Source of the DNA: Rhyacichthys aspro
Taxonomy: Eukaryota; Chordata; Actinopteri; Gobiiformes; Rhyacichthyidae
Direction: 5' to 3'
Assembly (NCBI GenBank): GCA_036850595.1
Contig: CM072158.1
Coordinates: forward strand, 21,324,578 to 21,388,577
DNA: 64,000 bases
Under the pieces are notes generated by a model. It had not been told where the DNA came from and did not search any database. It worked only from the letters and a program-made list of their open reading frames with translations. Below are positions 12,276 to 24,749 of this stretch, one piece after another. Each line of letters begins with the position of its first letter. The stretch's first letter is position 1. Made by a program: the position numbers and the translations under genes.

Positions 12276-13266
12276 ACTGTTTACTGTATATATTAAGGTC
12301 ATAAAAGTAAAATTCATCTTTTATCTCTTTTTCAATTAATATAAATGAGGTAATGAGAGACAATCACAGAGCTCTCCAAACAGCAGCAGAGACTCTGGGT
12401 TAGATGAGTGTACCTTAAGTGAGGTTGTCCGCTGTGGAGATGTAGCTCTCAGAGCAAGACTTTAGCTGTGTATTAGACTTGTCACAACATTGTCAGCGCT
12501 CATTACAGCTCTCATATATTTCACCTGCAGAGATGGAACATTTACAGGCCACTTGACTAATAAGGATCTATGTATTGTTTTCATGATTAAAAATTACTCA
12601 CAGCTTATTTTCAACTATGAAGTCAGGATTAATTGGTCCTCTTTCTTGCTGCTGTGCTTTAAAGACTTATATGTGTTCTTAAATGTCCATAAAAGTTAAC
12701 GTTTTCCAAATTGAGACTGAATTGTATAAGAAAGTTGAACAGTGAAAACAAAGGTTAGTTCTGTTTCACATGTACTGCAACCTTCACCCCAGAAAAGATG
12801 ACAAGAAGCAGCAAGTATGTGAGTATGTTGACACTGGAAAGAGGGAAACTCTGGGTTTTCAGTTACACAAAGGGAGTTAGTCTAAACTCTGACTGAGGTA
12901 ACTTCGTCTGTGAATCTGCGGTTACTTGCATGCACGAGCGCCGAAGCCTCTGCACATTCACCTGAGCTGTGGACGTTCACTGGAGTGCAGTGGCACTGAC
13001 TGTGCATCTTGGTCATATAGTGGGGCGCGGTGTAAAGTGAAGCAGGGCTGATTTCCAATGAACAAGTGGCTGGATTTATGAAATAATTATTGGACATGAT
13101 TCTGTCCAGCTCCTACAAATGCTGGTGGACTGTTTTGTTTTTAGGAAGCGTTGTGTCAAATTGCGGCTCAACACAACTCTCCTCTCATTACGCATTATAT
13201 TAAATTATAAGAGGGGGAGTTCCATTCCACATTCACAGGTGCCTAATCTTTATTGTTCAGTGTATT
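12276..13266. other. Intergenic, nothing recognised
   Basis: No exon, repeat family or RNA gene seen. Open frames here are short and show no family features. Confidence 0.5.
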
Positions 13267-13623
13267 AAAGCCACCCTGCATAACTTTTAGCCAGTAGAGG
13301 GCACATGACCCCCTACAGACACTGTTGTTAAGGCAGTGGCGCAATATTTACAGAAATTGTTTGTTTTTGAAAGGAAGCTATATCCAAACCGCCAACGTTT
13401 GGGAGAAAAAAACATGTCTTCTGCAACAGTAGGTAATTTTAGTGTATTTTGTACAAATAGGACTCTGCGTGTCTCGGCGACAGGAATTATATTGGAGGTT
13501 TCTGTCCAAGTGAGGGTACTGTGTCAGTGAGACAGGCATGATTCTACTGTGCCCATGTCTAAGAACTATTAAATGAGTAGGAGAAAAAGTATTTTGGGGC
13601 CAAAAGTTATGCAAAGTGGCTTT
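13267..13623. mobile_element. MITE-like element with inverted ends
   Basis: The left end AAAGCCACCCTGCATAACTT (13267-13288) is matched by the reverse complement of the right end (13602-13623), with two mismatches in 22 bases. About 310 bp of non-coding DNA lies between. This fits a non-autonomous DNA transposon. No clear target-site duplication was found, so the true ends may lie slightly further out. Confidence 0.6.
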
Positions 13624-13774
13624 CAACCACCGTTGTATCTATTACTTTACACTTCTTTCATTTTAAACTTGAATAAGCTTGCCATAACCACATGACTATA
13701 CTGCCCTGCGTGTCCTCTAACATGGCAGCCTCCATCTGATTACCATTGCTAATCTGTCTCATTGGGCTCAAATT

Positions 13775-14085
13775 GTGAAAGAGTGGTTCAGGGAGCATGA
13801 CACATCATTTTCATGGATTGGCCTCCACAAAGTCCAGACCTTAACCCCATAGAGAATCTTTGGGATGTGCTGGAGAAGACTTTGCGCAGCAGTTGACTCT
13901 CACATCATAAATACAAGATCTTGGCAAAAAATTCATGCAACTCTGGACAGGAATAAATGTTGTGACATGCAATGTTATTCCCGTCCTGAAGCATGTTCGT
14001 CCACACAGCAATTATTCAATGGGAGGCTCTTGCCTATTTGCTCAGTTAAATCTAGGTGGCGACCTTTTTTCTGATCAGGCAGTGT
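13775..14085 (+). pseudogene. Tc1/mariner transposase C-terminal remnant
   Basis: Frame-broken translation resembles the DDE transposase end: a decayed form of the W-P-P-Q-S-P-D-L-N-P-I-E-N-L-W-D motif appears around 13817-13870, followed by a helix like SWQKIHATLDRNKCCDM. Stops and frame changes show it is dead. It belongs to a different Tc1 lineage from the element at 2301-3453. Confidence 0.65.
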
Positions 14086-15897
14086 ATAAAGTGTCTTAGT
14101 TGGTTCAACCTCATTTGTGAAACAGGGCCTGTGTCTCTGTGAACATATGTAGTGTGTTTGCTGTAAGTGTCATCTCTAATTTAACTAGATGCTGTGTGTG
14201 GAAAGAATCAGGCTGTTGAACAGAGGGTGCTACACTGGCAGTAAACACCACATTAGTTTTACTGAAGGCTTTTGTAGGAATCAAAGTAATGTTGCATTTG
14301 TCACTGTAACTCCGGTGTGGGTGATGGAATCTCAGGTGATGAAGGAGATTAAGAAGCCTCCATAAAGCAGCTCTAGTGTTATGTCTGACCTCCACTGATA
14401 CATGTGGTCCTGTGTGTCCTGCAACAACCGCCAGCTGGAACATTACACAATCTCTGGCCGAGTTCTTTCCTGACACGAAAGACATCTGACCCTTTGCCAA
14501 ATATCACTACTATTTACCTCTATGCTTCACTTCCAGGTCTATTCATAGAGACCCTGGCAGTCATTAGTGATGTTTATGATGCACCAGTGAGACGAGATGT
14601 TCCAGGGAAGGGGAGAGAGCACCATGGCAACAGAGGCAAATGACATGAGCATAATCTGCAGGCAAGTAAATAAACATTTTAATAACCACCAATCTGTCAG
14701 TTAGGATCAGTTCATGATCAACTTTTCTTGTTGCAGCAAGCACAGCCTCCCAGAGATGAGTCACTTACTGGATAGCTATGGTTCAGAGAGTAGTGTGTTA
14801 CCACCTTCCCATTCTCCCTTCAATTTCATAGTGTCATGTAGTGACATTTAGACAGGAATACACTTCCTCTGTACACCTCTCACTCAAGAGTCTGAGGCGG
14901 TCTGTGATTGTGGGGGGAGGACGAGCCCTAGGTTAGACAGTTATCAGTCAGAATGCAGAGACACAATAAAACACCCCCCCTCCCCACACACACCCACGCA
15001 CGCACGCACACATCCACGCACACACACACGCACACACTCTCTCTCACACAGTCTCACTCTGACCTGCTCATACCCGACTCATAAACCATTCAGAAACAAA
15101 ATCGTTAAATGGAAAGTGGATGCATTTAAAGTCAACATATAAACCTGATAGAACCAAAGTGAAGTCATTTCATCCACTGATGACCTTAAAAGTTGGACTT
15201 CTCTGTAATGACTGCCAGTCCAGACTCAGCGGCTAATTGGACTTCTGTGTGTACTCTTTCATGGCTGCCCTCAGAGAATCTTGTTTCACCAGTCACTGCT
15301 AATTTGTTGCTTGAATAGATGTGCTCAGAGCAGAAAGTGTGAGATTGTAAACATAGCAGGGAAGATAAGGCTCTGCAGAAACATTCACTCAGACAGAACA
15401 GAAATTCAATGAATAAATAATGTTAATTTGTACAGCAGCTAGACAAGGCATTACAGTAATACAGTCCTTTTTATTTAACATTTGTGGCCCTAAAACAATG
15501 TGTAGATGAATGCATCTGTCTGCATCTCAGGATTTTACTCCTTTGTTTACATGAGAGGGACAGGTTTTGTAGCTCTCAGCCAGTAACCACTCACAGAAAA
15601 GGCAGTCAGACACAGTCAATGGCTCTCTCAGAGGCTGAATATATGAGATGGTAAACAAAGATAATATCTTATTTCATGGCTCTGTGCTTTTTAAAATACC
15701 ACATACTGTCAAGAAGCTCTGCCTTGGTAATGTCCACACTATCTAAGTGGGTTTTTCATGTTTGACATCATGAAACCGTTACCTGACTATGATCTGGAAT
15801 GTTGACTTAGGCAAAAATGTTGATATCTTGATATAAGTCTGACATGCTCTGTGCATGGGTCAATATTTAACCATGTCAGGACGTTCAAGTCAGACTC
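14086..15897. other. Intergenic, microsatellite only
   Basis: No coding feature supported. The open frame at 14111-14500 (minus) has no recognisable domain. Confidence 0.5.
14984..15050. repeat. (CA)n/(CACG)n microsatellite
   Basis: Imperfect CA/CACGCA repeat ending in CTCTCT. Confidence 0.8.
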
Positions 15898-16330
15898 CTA
15901 ATTCAATTCCATTTTATTTGTACAGTATCACAACAACAATTGCCTCAAAGGGCTTCACAAAACAGACAGTAAGTATGTAAACAGGTTGAACAGGACAACA
16001 TCCCCTGTCCTTAGACCCTCCATCAGGGTAAGAAAACTCCCACTCCCAGGATGGACAGGCCTTGCAATAGATGTGTCCAGGACAGTCACTGACAAATAGT
16101 CCATCATATGTATGGGTGAATGAAAAATGTATATGAATATAGTCCATGATAATGTCAGGAACATTTCATCTGAGTGAGAGGAACTGGGGTCAGGAGGGGT
16201 CCATGGGTTGGGACAGGATCACAAATGGGCAACAGTTAAGGTCCAGTCATCACTGGGATGTCTAACAGCAGCCGGACATCTGCAACAGTATCCACGCCCC
16301 CAGTGTGCTGCACAACACTCCTGAGCACAC
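15898..16330. repeat. Probable LINE/SINE 3' tail-type dispersed repeat
   Basis: Begins ATTCAATTCCATTTTATTTG and runs through TCACAACAACAATTGCCTCAAAGGGCTTCACA. That block is typical of a very common teleost repeat (low-copy variants of TTATTTGTATAGCGCC...AAGGCGCTTTA). It continues through a decayed CCCTCCATCAGGGTAAGAAAA segment. Orientation and boundaries are uncertain. Confidence 0.5.
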
Positions 16331-16499
16331 ACTCAAATTAGATTAACATTCAAAGACTCATCTGACGCCAGAGTAAACAGGGAGTGTGTGTGACTGCAGC
16401 AGGGGTAATAAATGAGCTTGCATTGATTTTCAGTTACAAGGTTTAATGTATTAAACATGCATAAAGTCCAAAGGGCAAATAACAGCACTGCAGCCATCT

Positions 16500-16800
16500 A
16501 TGAAACACTTGGTTCGGTTAACACATTTTGTACTCATCAATGACAGAACAACTGAAGAAACTCCAGTCTCCAGTCTGAGTTGCCTGCCTGCTGATAAAGT
16601 CGATAACTCCGTACAGTCTGGAACATTTCAAAGGTCCCTAAACAAATGCCTTTTGATGCCACAGTGCAACAACTATTGGCCCACATCAAACCTGCCATTT
16701 TAGATAAAGTCATAGAAAAGTTGAATAGTAGCAACTTACTGTCTTTCTATTGCTTAACAACTGATTTGATCCTTTGCAGTCTGGATTCAGGCCCATTACA
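16500..16800 (+). pseudogene. L2-like LINE reverse transcriptase fragment
   Basis: Broken frame reads NNYWPTSNLPF followed by a VIEKLNSSNL-like stretch. This corresponds to the N-Y-R-P-I-S-N-L-P-F motif near the start of RT in L2/CR1-type LINEs. Downstream RT motifs are absent because another LINE fragment follows. It may belong with the L2-like 3' piece at 17450-18265. Confidence 0.65.
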
Positions 16801-16899
16801 GTGACAAATTCTATATTTGTCCACTGGAGGTTGCACAGTTTTAGTAAGAGCAGCAGACCCACCCTGAAGCCCGAATGAGTGACATGGGGCCAGCCTGTG

Positions 16900-17445
16900 G
16901 GCCAAATGGCCACGTAGAGTACCCGGCCTTCTTGGAGTCCCTGGGAGAGGAGGAACGGCCTCCCCGATCTGAACCCGAGAGGTGTTCTGTTATTGGACTT
17001 CTGTGCTAGTCACAGTCTGTCCATAACGAACACCATGTTCAAGCATAAGGTTGTCCATCAGTGCACATGGTTTCCAGTACACCTTAGGCCTGAGGTTGAT
17101 AATTGACTTTATAGTTTGCCAGTCGTAAGTCAGAAGTAGCTGAGCTGCGAGGCGAAGTTCTCGATTTACCGGTCAATCCACGTTCTTACTCTCACCTATG
17201 GACATGAGCTGTGGGTCGTGACCGAAAGGATAAGATTATGGATACAGGTGGCCGAAATGAGTTTCCTCCGCAGGGTGGCTGTGCGCTCCTTTAGAGATAG
17301 GTTGAGGAGCTCAGTCACTCGGGAGGAGCTCAGAGTTGAGCCGCTGCTCCTCCACATCGAGAGGAGCCAGCTGCGGTGGCTTGGGCATCTGTTTCGGTTG
17401 CCTCGGGGATGCCTTCCTGGGGAGGTGTTCCGGGCACGTCAGTAT
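16900..17445 (+). pseudogene. Internally deleted LINE: endonuclease joined to RT C-terminus
   Basis: 16915-17100 carries an endonuclease-domain remnant (VHNEHHVQA in one frame; TMFKHKVVHQCTW in the shifted frame). From 17180 a different LINE segment follows: LTYGHELWV, EMSFLRRVAV, EELRVEPLLLHIERSQLRW and GHLFRLP, typical of the C-terminal end of fish LINE ORF2. The roughly 2 kb of ORF2 normally between them is missing. Non-functional. Confidence 0.75.
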
Positions 17446-18265
17446 AACAGATCAGGCCATTATACTGGATCAGTATAACAGCCTGCTCACTGGGCTTAAA
17501 ACAAGGTTTAAGACAGCTGCAGTATATTCAGAAAGTTGCTATCTGCACTGGCTTCCTGTTGCTCAGAGAAGAGACAGCAGTGGTAATGTACAAGTCTCTT
17601 AATGGTTTAGTACTGAAATATATTTCTGATGTACATATATAAACCTTCTCGGACACAGAGAACATCTTAGGCCTTCTGCTCGTGGCCAGACTTAGAACTA
17701 AACACAATGAAGCAGCATTTAAGTTTCATGCAGCAAAAATCAGCCTCCAGGTGTAGTGAAACAAGCCTCACCTTTAACAATGTTCAAGTGTAAGATGAGA
17801 TGAGAGAAAATCAGATAATCAGTTATGGAAGGTAAATTCACTGGTTACAGCAGCTCCCAGACAGTTAAAAGTAAATGTAAAATGTCAATCAAAATACAAT
17901 AGTGGAAAAGCAGGGTAAAGTTTAACAATACATAAGCAATCTTTATACATATTTAGTATTAAAAGGAAAATTACCATATTGCATTGTCTTAGTGTGTTTT
18001 TGATGACAGTGGGTAAGAAGGGCCTACAGTAGCACTCTTTCCTACACTGTGGGTATCTCAGTCTGTTGCTTAAAAACTTTCCTCTTTAGCTCTGCCTTCT
18101 CTCAGTATTGACAACTTAAAGTGTTTTATCTACACTCTTCATTTTTAATTATTGTAATTCTGTATTTTACTTATATTTCTTATTCTAACTCTTTTCTGTG
18201 TACTTTAAATGTGTCTTTCAATTACCTACTTTATGAATAGTGCTATATAAATAAAATTGCCTCCC
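17446..18265 (+). pseudogene. L2-like LINE 3' end
   Basis: Starts with LDQYNSLLTGL and then LHWLPVAQR, the hallmark C-terminal motifs of L2-type ORF2. It decays through several stops and ends in an AT-rich tail with ATTGTAATTCTG...GTGCTATATAAATAAA, typical of these elements (the AATAAA-like tail is at about 18250-18256). Together with 16500-16800 it suggests an L2 copy split by the unrelated LINE fragment at 16900-17445. Confidence 0.65.
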
Positions 18266-18465
18266 TCTTCTTTACAACAAACATCTGCTGTTTGAATCTA
18301 CTTTCGACAACTTTTTATACAGTGGATAGAAGACTCCCTGACAGGTTCTGACACGGGTGGAGCAGCTGAAAACCAGCAGCGGGTACAGAGCTAGACTGAC
18401 TCTGCAGTAGCCATGTTTATTAGCTTACTAGCTATGTTTAGCCATGTAGTTTAGTCGCCATGTTT

Positions 18466-18500
18466 ATTAGCTTAGCTTAGCTTAGCTTAGCTTAGCTTAG
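18466..18500. repeat. Short tandem (CTTAG)6
   Basis: Six perfect CTTAG units preceded by ATTAG. A nearby phrase (CCATGTTTATTAGCTTA) is itself repeated about 60 bases upstream. Confidence 0.85.
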
Positions 18501-20650
18501 GTGTGTAGGATGCACTTCAGCTTTGACTGACATGCTGCAGTCATCTCTGCAAAAACTGACAGAAGGTTAGCCACAGTCTCTGTCATGCACTTGCCTTAAT
18601 TTACTCAAATCAGAGTGGTTTGTGTTACATTTAAAACCCTCACTGTCCTGAAACAAGGATTATCACACTGAGTACCTTTTTGATTTAACAGCATCCAGTC
18701 TTATTTTGAATCCCCCTCTCACCTGTGGGTCCAGGTGGATTAGTTTACAACTTTAGAGGCCCTCTCATATTTATTATTGTTATTCTTTATCACCATTAAA
18801 CATCTACAATTTTCTGTCATTCTTTTATGTGAGATCCAAAATCATTCTATTGTATATTTCACATCCACTAATAAAAGCCATACATCACATGCTGGAAAAG
18901 CAGAGCTGCTCATACTTGGGGTGTTTGATGGAAAATGCTTTCACGTGGCCAGCATGACCATATTTCATGCACCAATTTGTCAGTGGCTCCTGTGCATTTC
19001 TTGAGCTGATAAAAGAATATGTGGGGTCTCATTACCGACAAATCAAGAGTCACAGTGAAGCTTAAGAGGACCTGTGCTGCCTCAGAGCGTGACAGCGTTA
19101 TTGTTAACAACAATTACACACCACCTTTGCTCTCTTTCAGTGATATGTGCCACTGCAGCTTTGAGTATGACTGGTCATACATAAGGTTTATTAAAAAAAA
19201 GAAATAGTGCTGTATTAATCCATCTGAAAGCAGATGGGATAATGTGTTAGTACTAGTTTCTTTAAAAAGCTTTCTGAAAAGTCAAGAAAAGAACTATGTC
19301 ATGTAAATGGATAATTTAGTGGATGTTACTAACCAAACTGGTGTTTCTGAGTAAAAGGTGATTGAAAGGTCCTAAAAAACAACACCCTTCCCCTATGGTT
19401 ATCACTCTGTTTGGTCCAAGATAGTGAACTAAAGAGTGGTACTAAAGAGAAGCTGAACACTGCAGTCTGTCTTGTCTTTCGCTTGTTAGAAAATCATACT
19501 CAGAAGAAAAAAAATGCTGGTATATAAATGCTATCGCACTTCAACGCTAATTTGTCCTCATTCAAGTAGTAACATTGGACCTTGCAGAAAAACTCAAGAG
19601 TTCAGAATATAGTCCTGTGAAGAGGATGCTCTTGCTCAGCTAATCCCAATAACAAATGATACATTTAATTTTGAATAGTACAGATTGTCAATGACAATGC
19701 ATTAAAACCAAAAGTACATAATCTTATACACACAGTATGTTTTTTGTTGGTGATTTTGCTAAACTAAACTCTCCTGAATGCAGAGCTCCTTTTTGCATCT
19801 GCAGTAAACTGGTTTCACTGTAGAGACCTTTGAACCAGCTGACATTATGCATTTTCAGTTTTCAGTTTCCATTGGACACTGATTAGCTTTAAACAGAAGC
19901 TTCATCAATTAGCTCTGCTCACGTTTGTCATAAAATAATAGCACATCACACAGGCAGTACCTTTCTCAGGAGATAAGTAGACCATTAATAGCTCTTGTGT
20001 ACATGCTCTGTTAAAACTATGAGAAAAAAAAGATAGAGCTGAGGGAGTGCGGCTGAGTGGCAGCACAGGTTATGGGTATGAACGGCCACACACATTTGCG
20101 ACATACACGGTTCCCACTTGGACAACGACTCATTGGGCTCATTGTACAACAACCGTCTCCTCAAAGAGCAGCCCTTCTGATTTAATGCGACCTCTCCGTT
20201 TCTCTTGCTCATTCTAAAAACATAACAACAGACACATATGCAACCATTAGACCTGCGGCTAGACTTTTTTTCCACCTTCTTCTGCCTATTCCTGTTAGGT
20301 GCTGTGCGTGGCTTGAGCCTATCCAGCAGCTTTGGGCCTTAGGCAGCTCTTACTAGACTTTATTCATTCATCTAATAAATGACGGCTGACTTATATTTCT
20401 AGACATGACTATTTACTGCTGATGCTGCAGTATACATCCAACCCCTCTCCCTGCAGTATCCCAAAGTATACCAAATAGTCTGCAAATTTATTTTTGTCTG
20501 ACTAATTACCATTACCTATTTCAGACAACTTTTAAGCAGTCTCTGGGGACATTGTTTACATCACTGGGCATTAGTTCACACTGCTGCCATCTGTCAATGC
20601 CATAGACAGTGCTCATTTAAAACCACAGAATGCATGCAACATTTTAGAGC
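18501..20650. other. Intergenic, one duplicated segment
   Basis: No gene. Contains the first copy of a dispersed repeat at 19307-19470. The segment near 20285-20345 resembles LINE-tail sequence weakly. Confidence 0.5.
19307..19470 (+). repeat. Dispersed repeat, copy 1
   Basis: Shares GGATAATTTAGTGGATGTTACTAACC, then AAAGGTCCTAAAAAAC, and CTCTGTTTGGTCCAAGATAGT...GTGGTACTAAAG with 21178-21330. A shorter related stretch is at 42058-42125. Non-coding; family unknown. Confidence 0.7.
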
Positions 20651-20745
20651 AGGGGTCTTCAACCTTTTTTTCACCACAGACCACTACGTGCATGGCATTT
20701 AATTTGTGGCCCAAAGTGGTGGGGGGTACCTCACTCGCGCATAAC
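20651..20745 (+). mobile_element. hAT-like transposon end, truncated
   Basis: CAGGGGTCTTCAACCTTTTTTTCACCACAGACC is the typical start of hAT-type elements in vertebrates. It is cut off by the LTR that starts at 20746. Confidence 0.45.
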
Positions 20746-21159
20746 TGTCATGGTTTCCATTAGGACCCAAAAGCAGAACACAACTGGTAAATGCTGAAAA
20801 CAGTAGTGGTGGAGATGAGCCAGATGACCAGACGTGAGGCAGGTCAGTAGCAGATAGGTAAGTAGCAGATTAGGCGGGTGGGCAGGCAGGCATGATCTGA
20901 AGAAAACAAGACAATGTTAAGCCAAAATTCAAAGAGTGCAAAGGGAACCAAAGAACTATACTGATGGTAGCAGTAAAAACGAACTGGCGAGGAATGGTAA
21001 GGAAGCTGGTTGTCTTTTTATGTAGGTGATAGATTGCAGAAGATTGTGGACAGGTGTGTTGCTCTGCAGCAGGAGCTGCCACGCCCAGGTAGGTGGACCC
21101 CCCCCCACACACACACATACACACACACACACACACACACAGGGAGAAGGGGAGTGACA
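20746..21159 (-). mobile_element. Solo LTR, Ty3/gypsy type (minus orientation)
   Basis: Ends are TGTCA...TGACA. Read on the minus strand it has a C/T-rich promoter-like first half and ends CTGCTTTTGGGTCC...CCATGACA, the signature of common teleost gypsy LTRs. No internal region or second LTR is adjacent. No 5-bp target duplication is visible (ATAAC versus GGAAA), so it may be recombined or damaged. Contains a (CA)n tract at 21107-21140. Confidence 0.55.
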
Positions 21160-21177
21160 GGAAAGAACACAGAGTAA

Positions 21178-21330
21178 GTGGATAATTTAGTGGATGTTAC
21201 TAACCACACTGTTTCTGAATCAAAGGTGACTGAAAGATCCTAAAAAAACTGCACCCTCCTCCTCTGGCTATCCCTCTGTTTGGTCCAAGATAGTAGACTA
21301 AGTGGTACTAAAGGGAAGCTGATTCCATAC
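21178..21330 (+). repeat. Dispersed repeat, copy 2
   Basis: Same orientation and order of blocks as 19307-19470, roughly 85% identical by eye, and starting 19 bases after the solo LTR. Confidence 0.7.
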
Positions 21331-22867
21331 AATGTAAACAGTACAATAATTACTGGTAGAAGCCCATATATTTGTTGCTTTTTCTAATTAATCCATTTAT
21401 ATATATATATATATATAATTTTGGTGCCTTATTAATAGATAGTAACAAAAAAGCTCTTTTAACACATTGTTGACATTTATCGAGCAGATTTTCCTGCTGG
21501 TCCTTGTCTTTCTCACGTTTGAGCTGCCAGTAGAGGAGCTGAGAGCAGAAGGGGTGCTCGTGGTTCTTTGATGGTCCAATCCATTCAGCACAGCGCTCCT
21601 CAGCTTTGATCTGGATACTTGTAATCCTGACGGTTGAGGTCCCAGGGAGGGTCTTTTACCCCACTGAGCTCAGCATCCTCCCATCAGAGCCACTCATCCC
21701 AGCGCTCCAACTCCAATACATTTCCATATTCGAATCAAATGGATTAACTCAGGTTTACATTGTGACATTCCCCAGTGACACATGTTTTTTGCATCTGTCT
21801 TGAGCATGTGTTTGAGTTTCTCCAAATGATTAGACTGGTTGCACTGGCAGCACTCAATGTCAGAGGTGCAGTGCTATTTACACCATGCTCATAAAATCCC
21901 TTGGTTCCTCCTGGTTCTGTCATCATTCATCATTACCATTATTATTCATTACACTGCCAGGGCTCTTGCGTGCACATGAACCAATCATTTTTTTAGGTAA
22001 AATACAGAAGAGCGATAAGAAACATGAATCCCAGTAAAGTCTCTTGGTCACAGCGTCGTTCACAGTTGTGTGGCTCCATTGTGTCATATATACTTTCACT
22101 TTTCATGCTTTATATTTTGACGTTATCTTCCTCTCCAGCAGGCATCTTCAATCGTTTAGAGTGAGACAGATTGCTGATACATGGCCTTGACTGGAGGTTG
22201 ATAGCTGAGACTAGTGTGTAACACAGTCGTGAGTGAGTGACAGTAAACAAAGCCTTATCTGTGGGTGGGAAGTGGCTGTCTGTGCCTCTTTCACCTGTGC
22301 CGCTACATTACCTGAGGAACTACACCATATCCAGTAGAGTCTCAGTGCAATTCTTGGCCAAGAAATTCACTGACAAGGCAAGTTTTATTTAGGTGCAATC
22401 ACTGTCTGCAGTTTTGCTCACTCCTCTTCTTCACTATATGGAGTTATAATCATCATCACTGACTGAACACAAAAGTAGTCAGCAGTCTGACACATTTTAC
22501 ATATTTGTTTATTTATGTTTCTGATCACCTACAATCACCTACTACAATCCCTTTCAACCTCAACCAGATGTGTCTCTACCTGGTTAGATAAAACAGATAG
22601 ATCAATGAGATGACCAAGTTGGTTAGCAACTGGTTTAGTAAACCCTGGCTTTTTCAGAGTCAGTATTTAAAAACCAATCACATTAACAGTAAGGAGAGTT
22701 TGTGCAAAACAAACAGAACCACAGACTCAATGAACAGCACATACACATTAATTAAAAAGACCAACAGACAAAAGTGTGGAGTAAAACCATTATCACAGAG
22801 GCTATTAATCACAGAGGCTATTAATCAATCAGTTTAAATGGAGCAAAAACTCAAAAGCCAGTCAAAA
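21331..22867. other. Intergenic, nothing recognised
   Basis: Contains a short (TA)n at 21399-21417 and a 17-bp tandem duplication (ATCACAGAGGCTATTA) at about 22793-22827. No gene. Confidence 0.5.
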
Positions 22868-24605
22868 TTTTTATGTTTGCAATAAAACATACATTTAAAT
22901 TTTAAAAGCCACTTACAAATCATCCCTGTCCACTGAGTGAAGAGTAGACCTTCTTCATGTTTGTTTGAAAGGATATGACACAGTGGCTGGAAATTGTGCT
23001 CAAAAGCCAGTCAAACGTTTTATGTTTGCAATAAAACATACATTTAAATTTTAAAAAACACAATTTTCACTAATCATGCATCTGTATATTAAACACTATC
23101 AAATGCTACAAACCTCAAATAAATCCATGTAGTGGTGTGCAGTATTCTGTTTAAATGTCTCTCCGTTACAGAGATACCATGCGAATCCAATGTTTTAACG
23201 ATGTCTTTATATGTTAATCCCAATTTAAAATAAAAACCAATCAAATCATCCCTGTCCACTGAGTGAAGAGTAGACCTTCTTCTTCATGTTTGTTTGAAAG
23301 GATATGACACAGTGGCTGGAAATTGTGCTCAAAAGTTTTATGTTTGCAATAAAACATACATTTAAATTTTAAAAGCCACTTATAATACAATTTTCACTAT
23401 TCATGCATCTGTATATTAAACACTATCAAATGCTACGAACCACAAATAAATCCATGTAATTTTCAATATAAGTAGCATTATACATATCAACATACAGCAC
23501 TTCCAAACATTGGAAAAAATTTGTTTATTTTTTTCAGCTTTTCACTATTCTTCACAAAATTGTAGGCTTATCAGAGAGTCCCAGAAATTTTGGACAGCAC
23601 CACACAAAAGATAGAGAATATCAGCCATATGTTTAATATCATCTGATTGTAAAATGGAAGTCTCTGTTAAACAACTTAAGCACGAAAACACACAGAAGCA
23701 CGCTACTCTTCACTGCTATTCGCTGGTTTAAAAGGCTACAATAAATTATGTGGTCTGCTCTCTTCTGTTTCTCGGATAAATCTTTCAGTTTCAGCAGTAA
23801 AGAGGGGTGCACCCCATGCATGCAGGTCCATAAAACAGAAACACATGACTCTGATGTTGGTGCAGAGCAGCTGCAGCAGGAGAATAGAGCAGTTAATACT
23901 GCTGTGGAACACTGACAGAAGCATTTGGAGAGAGGCACTGGCCGTTAAACCCAACATTTAACAAGGCTCTCTGCTCCCTTTACTTTAAGCACCATGATTT
24001 TCTGGTTGCGTTGCTGCAGCTCCGTGTGGAGGAATTCCAACTCCTCACAGTGAGCGCTGACATATTTGTGGGCTGCAGAGACTATGGTGACTTCCACTTG
24101 AGCTTTAGTATTTGTTGGAAAGGTTTTATTTGATACAATTGATTTAAAAGCACAATTTTGTTTTTCATATTTCTGCCCTTTATGTCTTCATTTGAGAGTA
24201 ATCAAAGAAGAGATGCACCGGGGGTATGATACAGCAGTCTGACCAGCACTAGGGTTTCTCTCAGGTTACATGGTACACAAGGCCATGTGTTACCTAGGGA
24301 TCTAACCATCACTGTGTCCCTTTCAAGTAATGACATTGTTTTATTCTGTAATTCTTCCTGTCTGTGTAGAGCAACAGAAATTGTGTGGGAGGTAGTGACT
24401 TACGGAGTGGCGTGCAGTATTCTGTTTAAATGTCTCTCCGTTACAGAGATACCATGCGAATCCAATGTTTTAACTATGTCTTTATATATTAATCCCAATT
24501 TAAAATAAAAACCAATCAAATCATCCCTGTCCACTGAGTGAAGAGTAGACCTTCTTCTTCATGTTTGTTTGAAAGGATATGACACAGCGGCTGGAAATTG
24601 TGCGA
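22868..24605 (+). repeat. Mosaic of tandem/near-identical modules
   Basis: Three module types recur in direct orientation. Module A (about 200 bp: GTGCAGTATTCTGTTTAAAT to GCTGGAAATTGTGC) is at 23132-23330 and 24406-24603 with only about four differences, plus a partial copy at 22917-23005. Module B (TTTTATGTTTGCAATAAAAC and following ATACATTTAAATTTTA) is at 22868, 23017 and 23335. Module C (CACTAATCATGCATCTGTAT and following) is at about 23066 and 23398. No coding content. Confidence 0.85.
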
Positions 24606-24749
24606 TCAATGGACGATTTCTTATTTTGTGGGAAGGGAACATGGATGGAAGGGAACGACATAACTATTTTGTGGGAACGAAATAGTATTTCGTTTCATTT
24701 TTTCACCTTTGTTATCAGGGGGACTCTGTAGTGACTAGACATGTGTGTT

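Noticed and set aside
14111..14500. 129-residue minus-strand open frame
   Set aside because: No family resemblance, no splice structure; the surrounding sequence is plain intergenic DNA.
22868..24605. CRISPR-like array
   Set aside because: Repeats are 35-200 bp, irregularly spaced and mosaic, in a vertebrate genome; no array structure.
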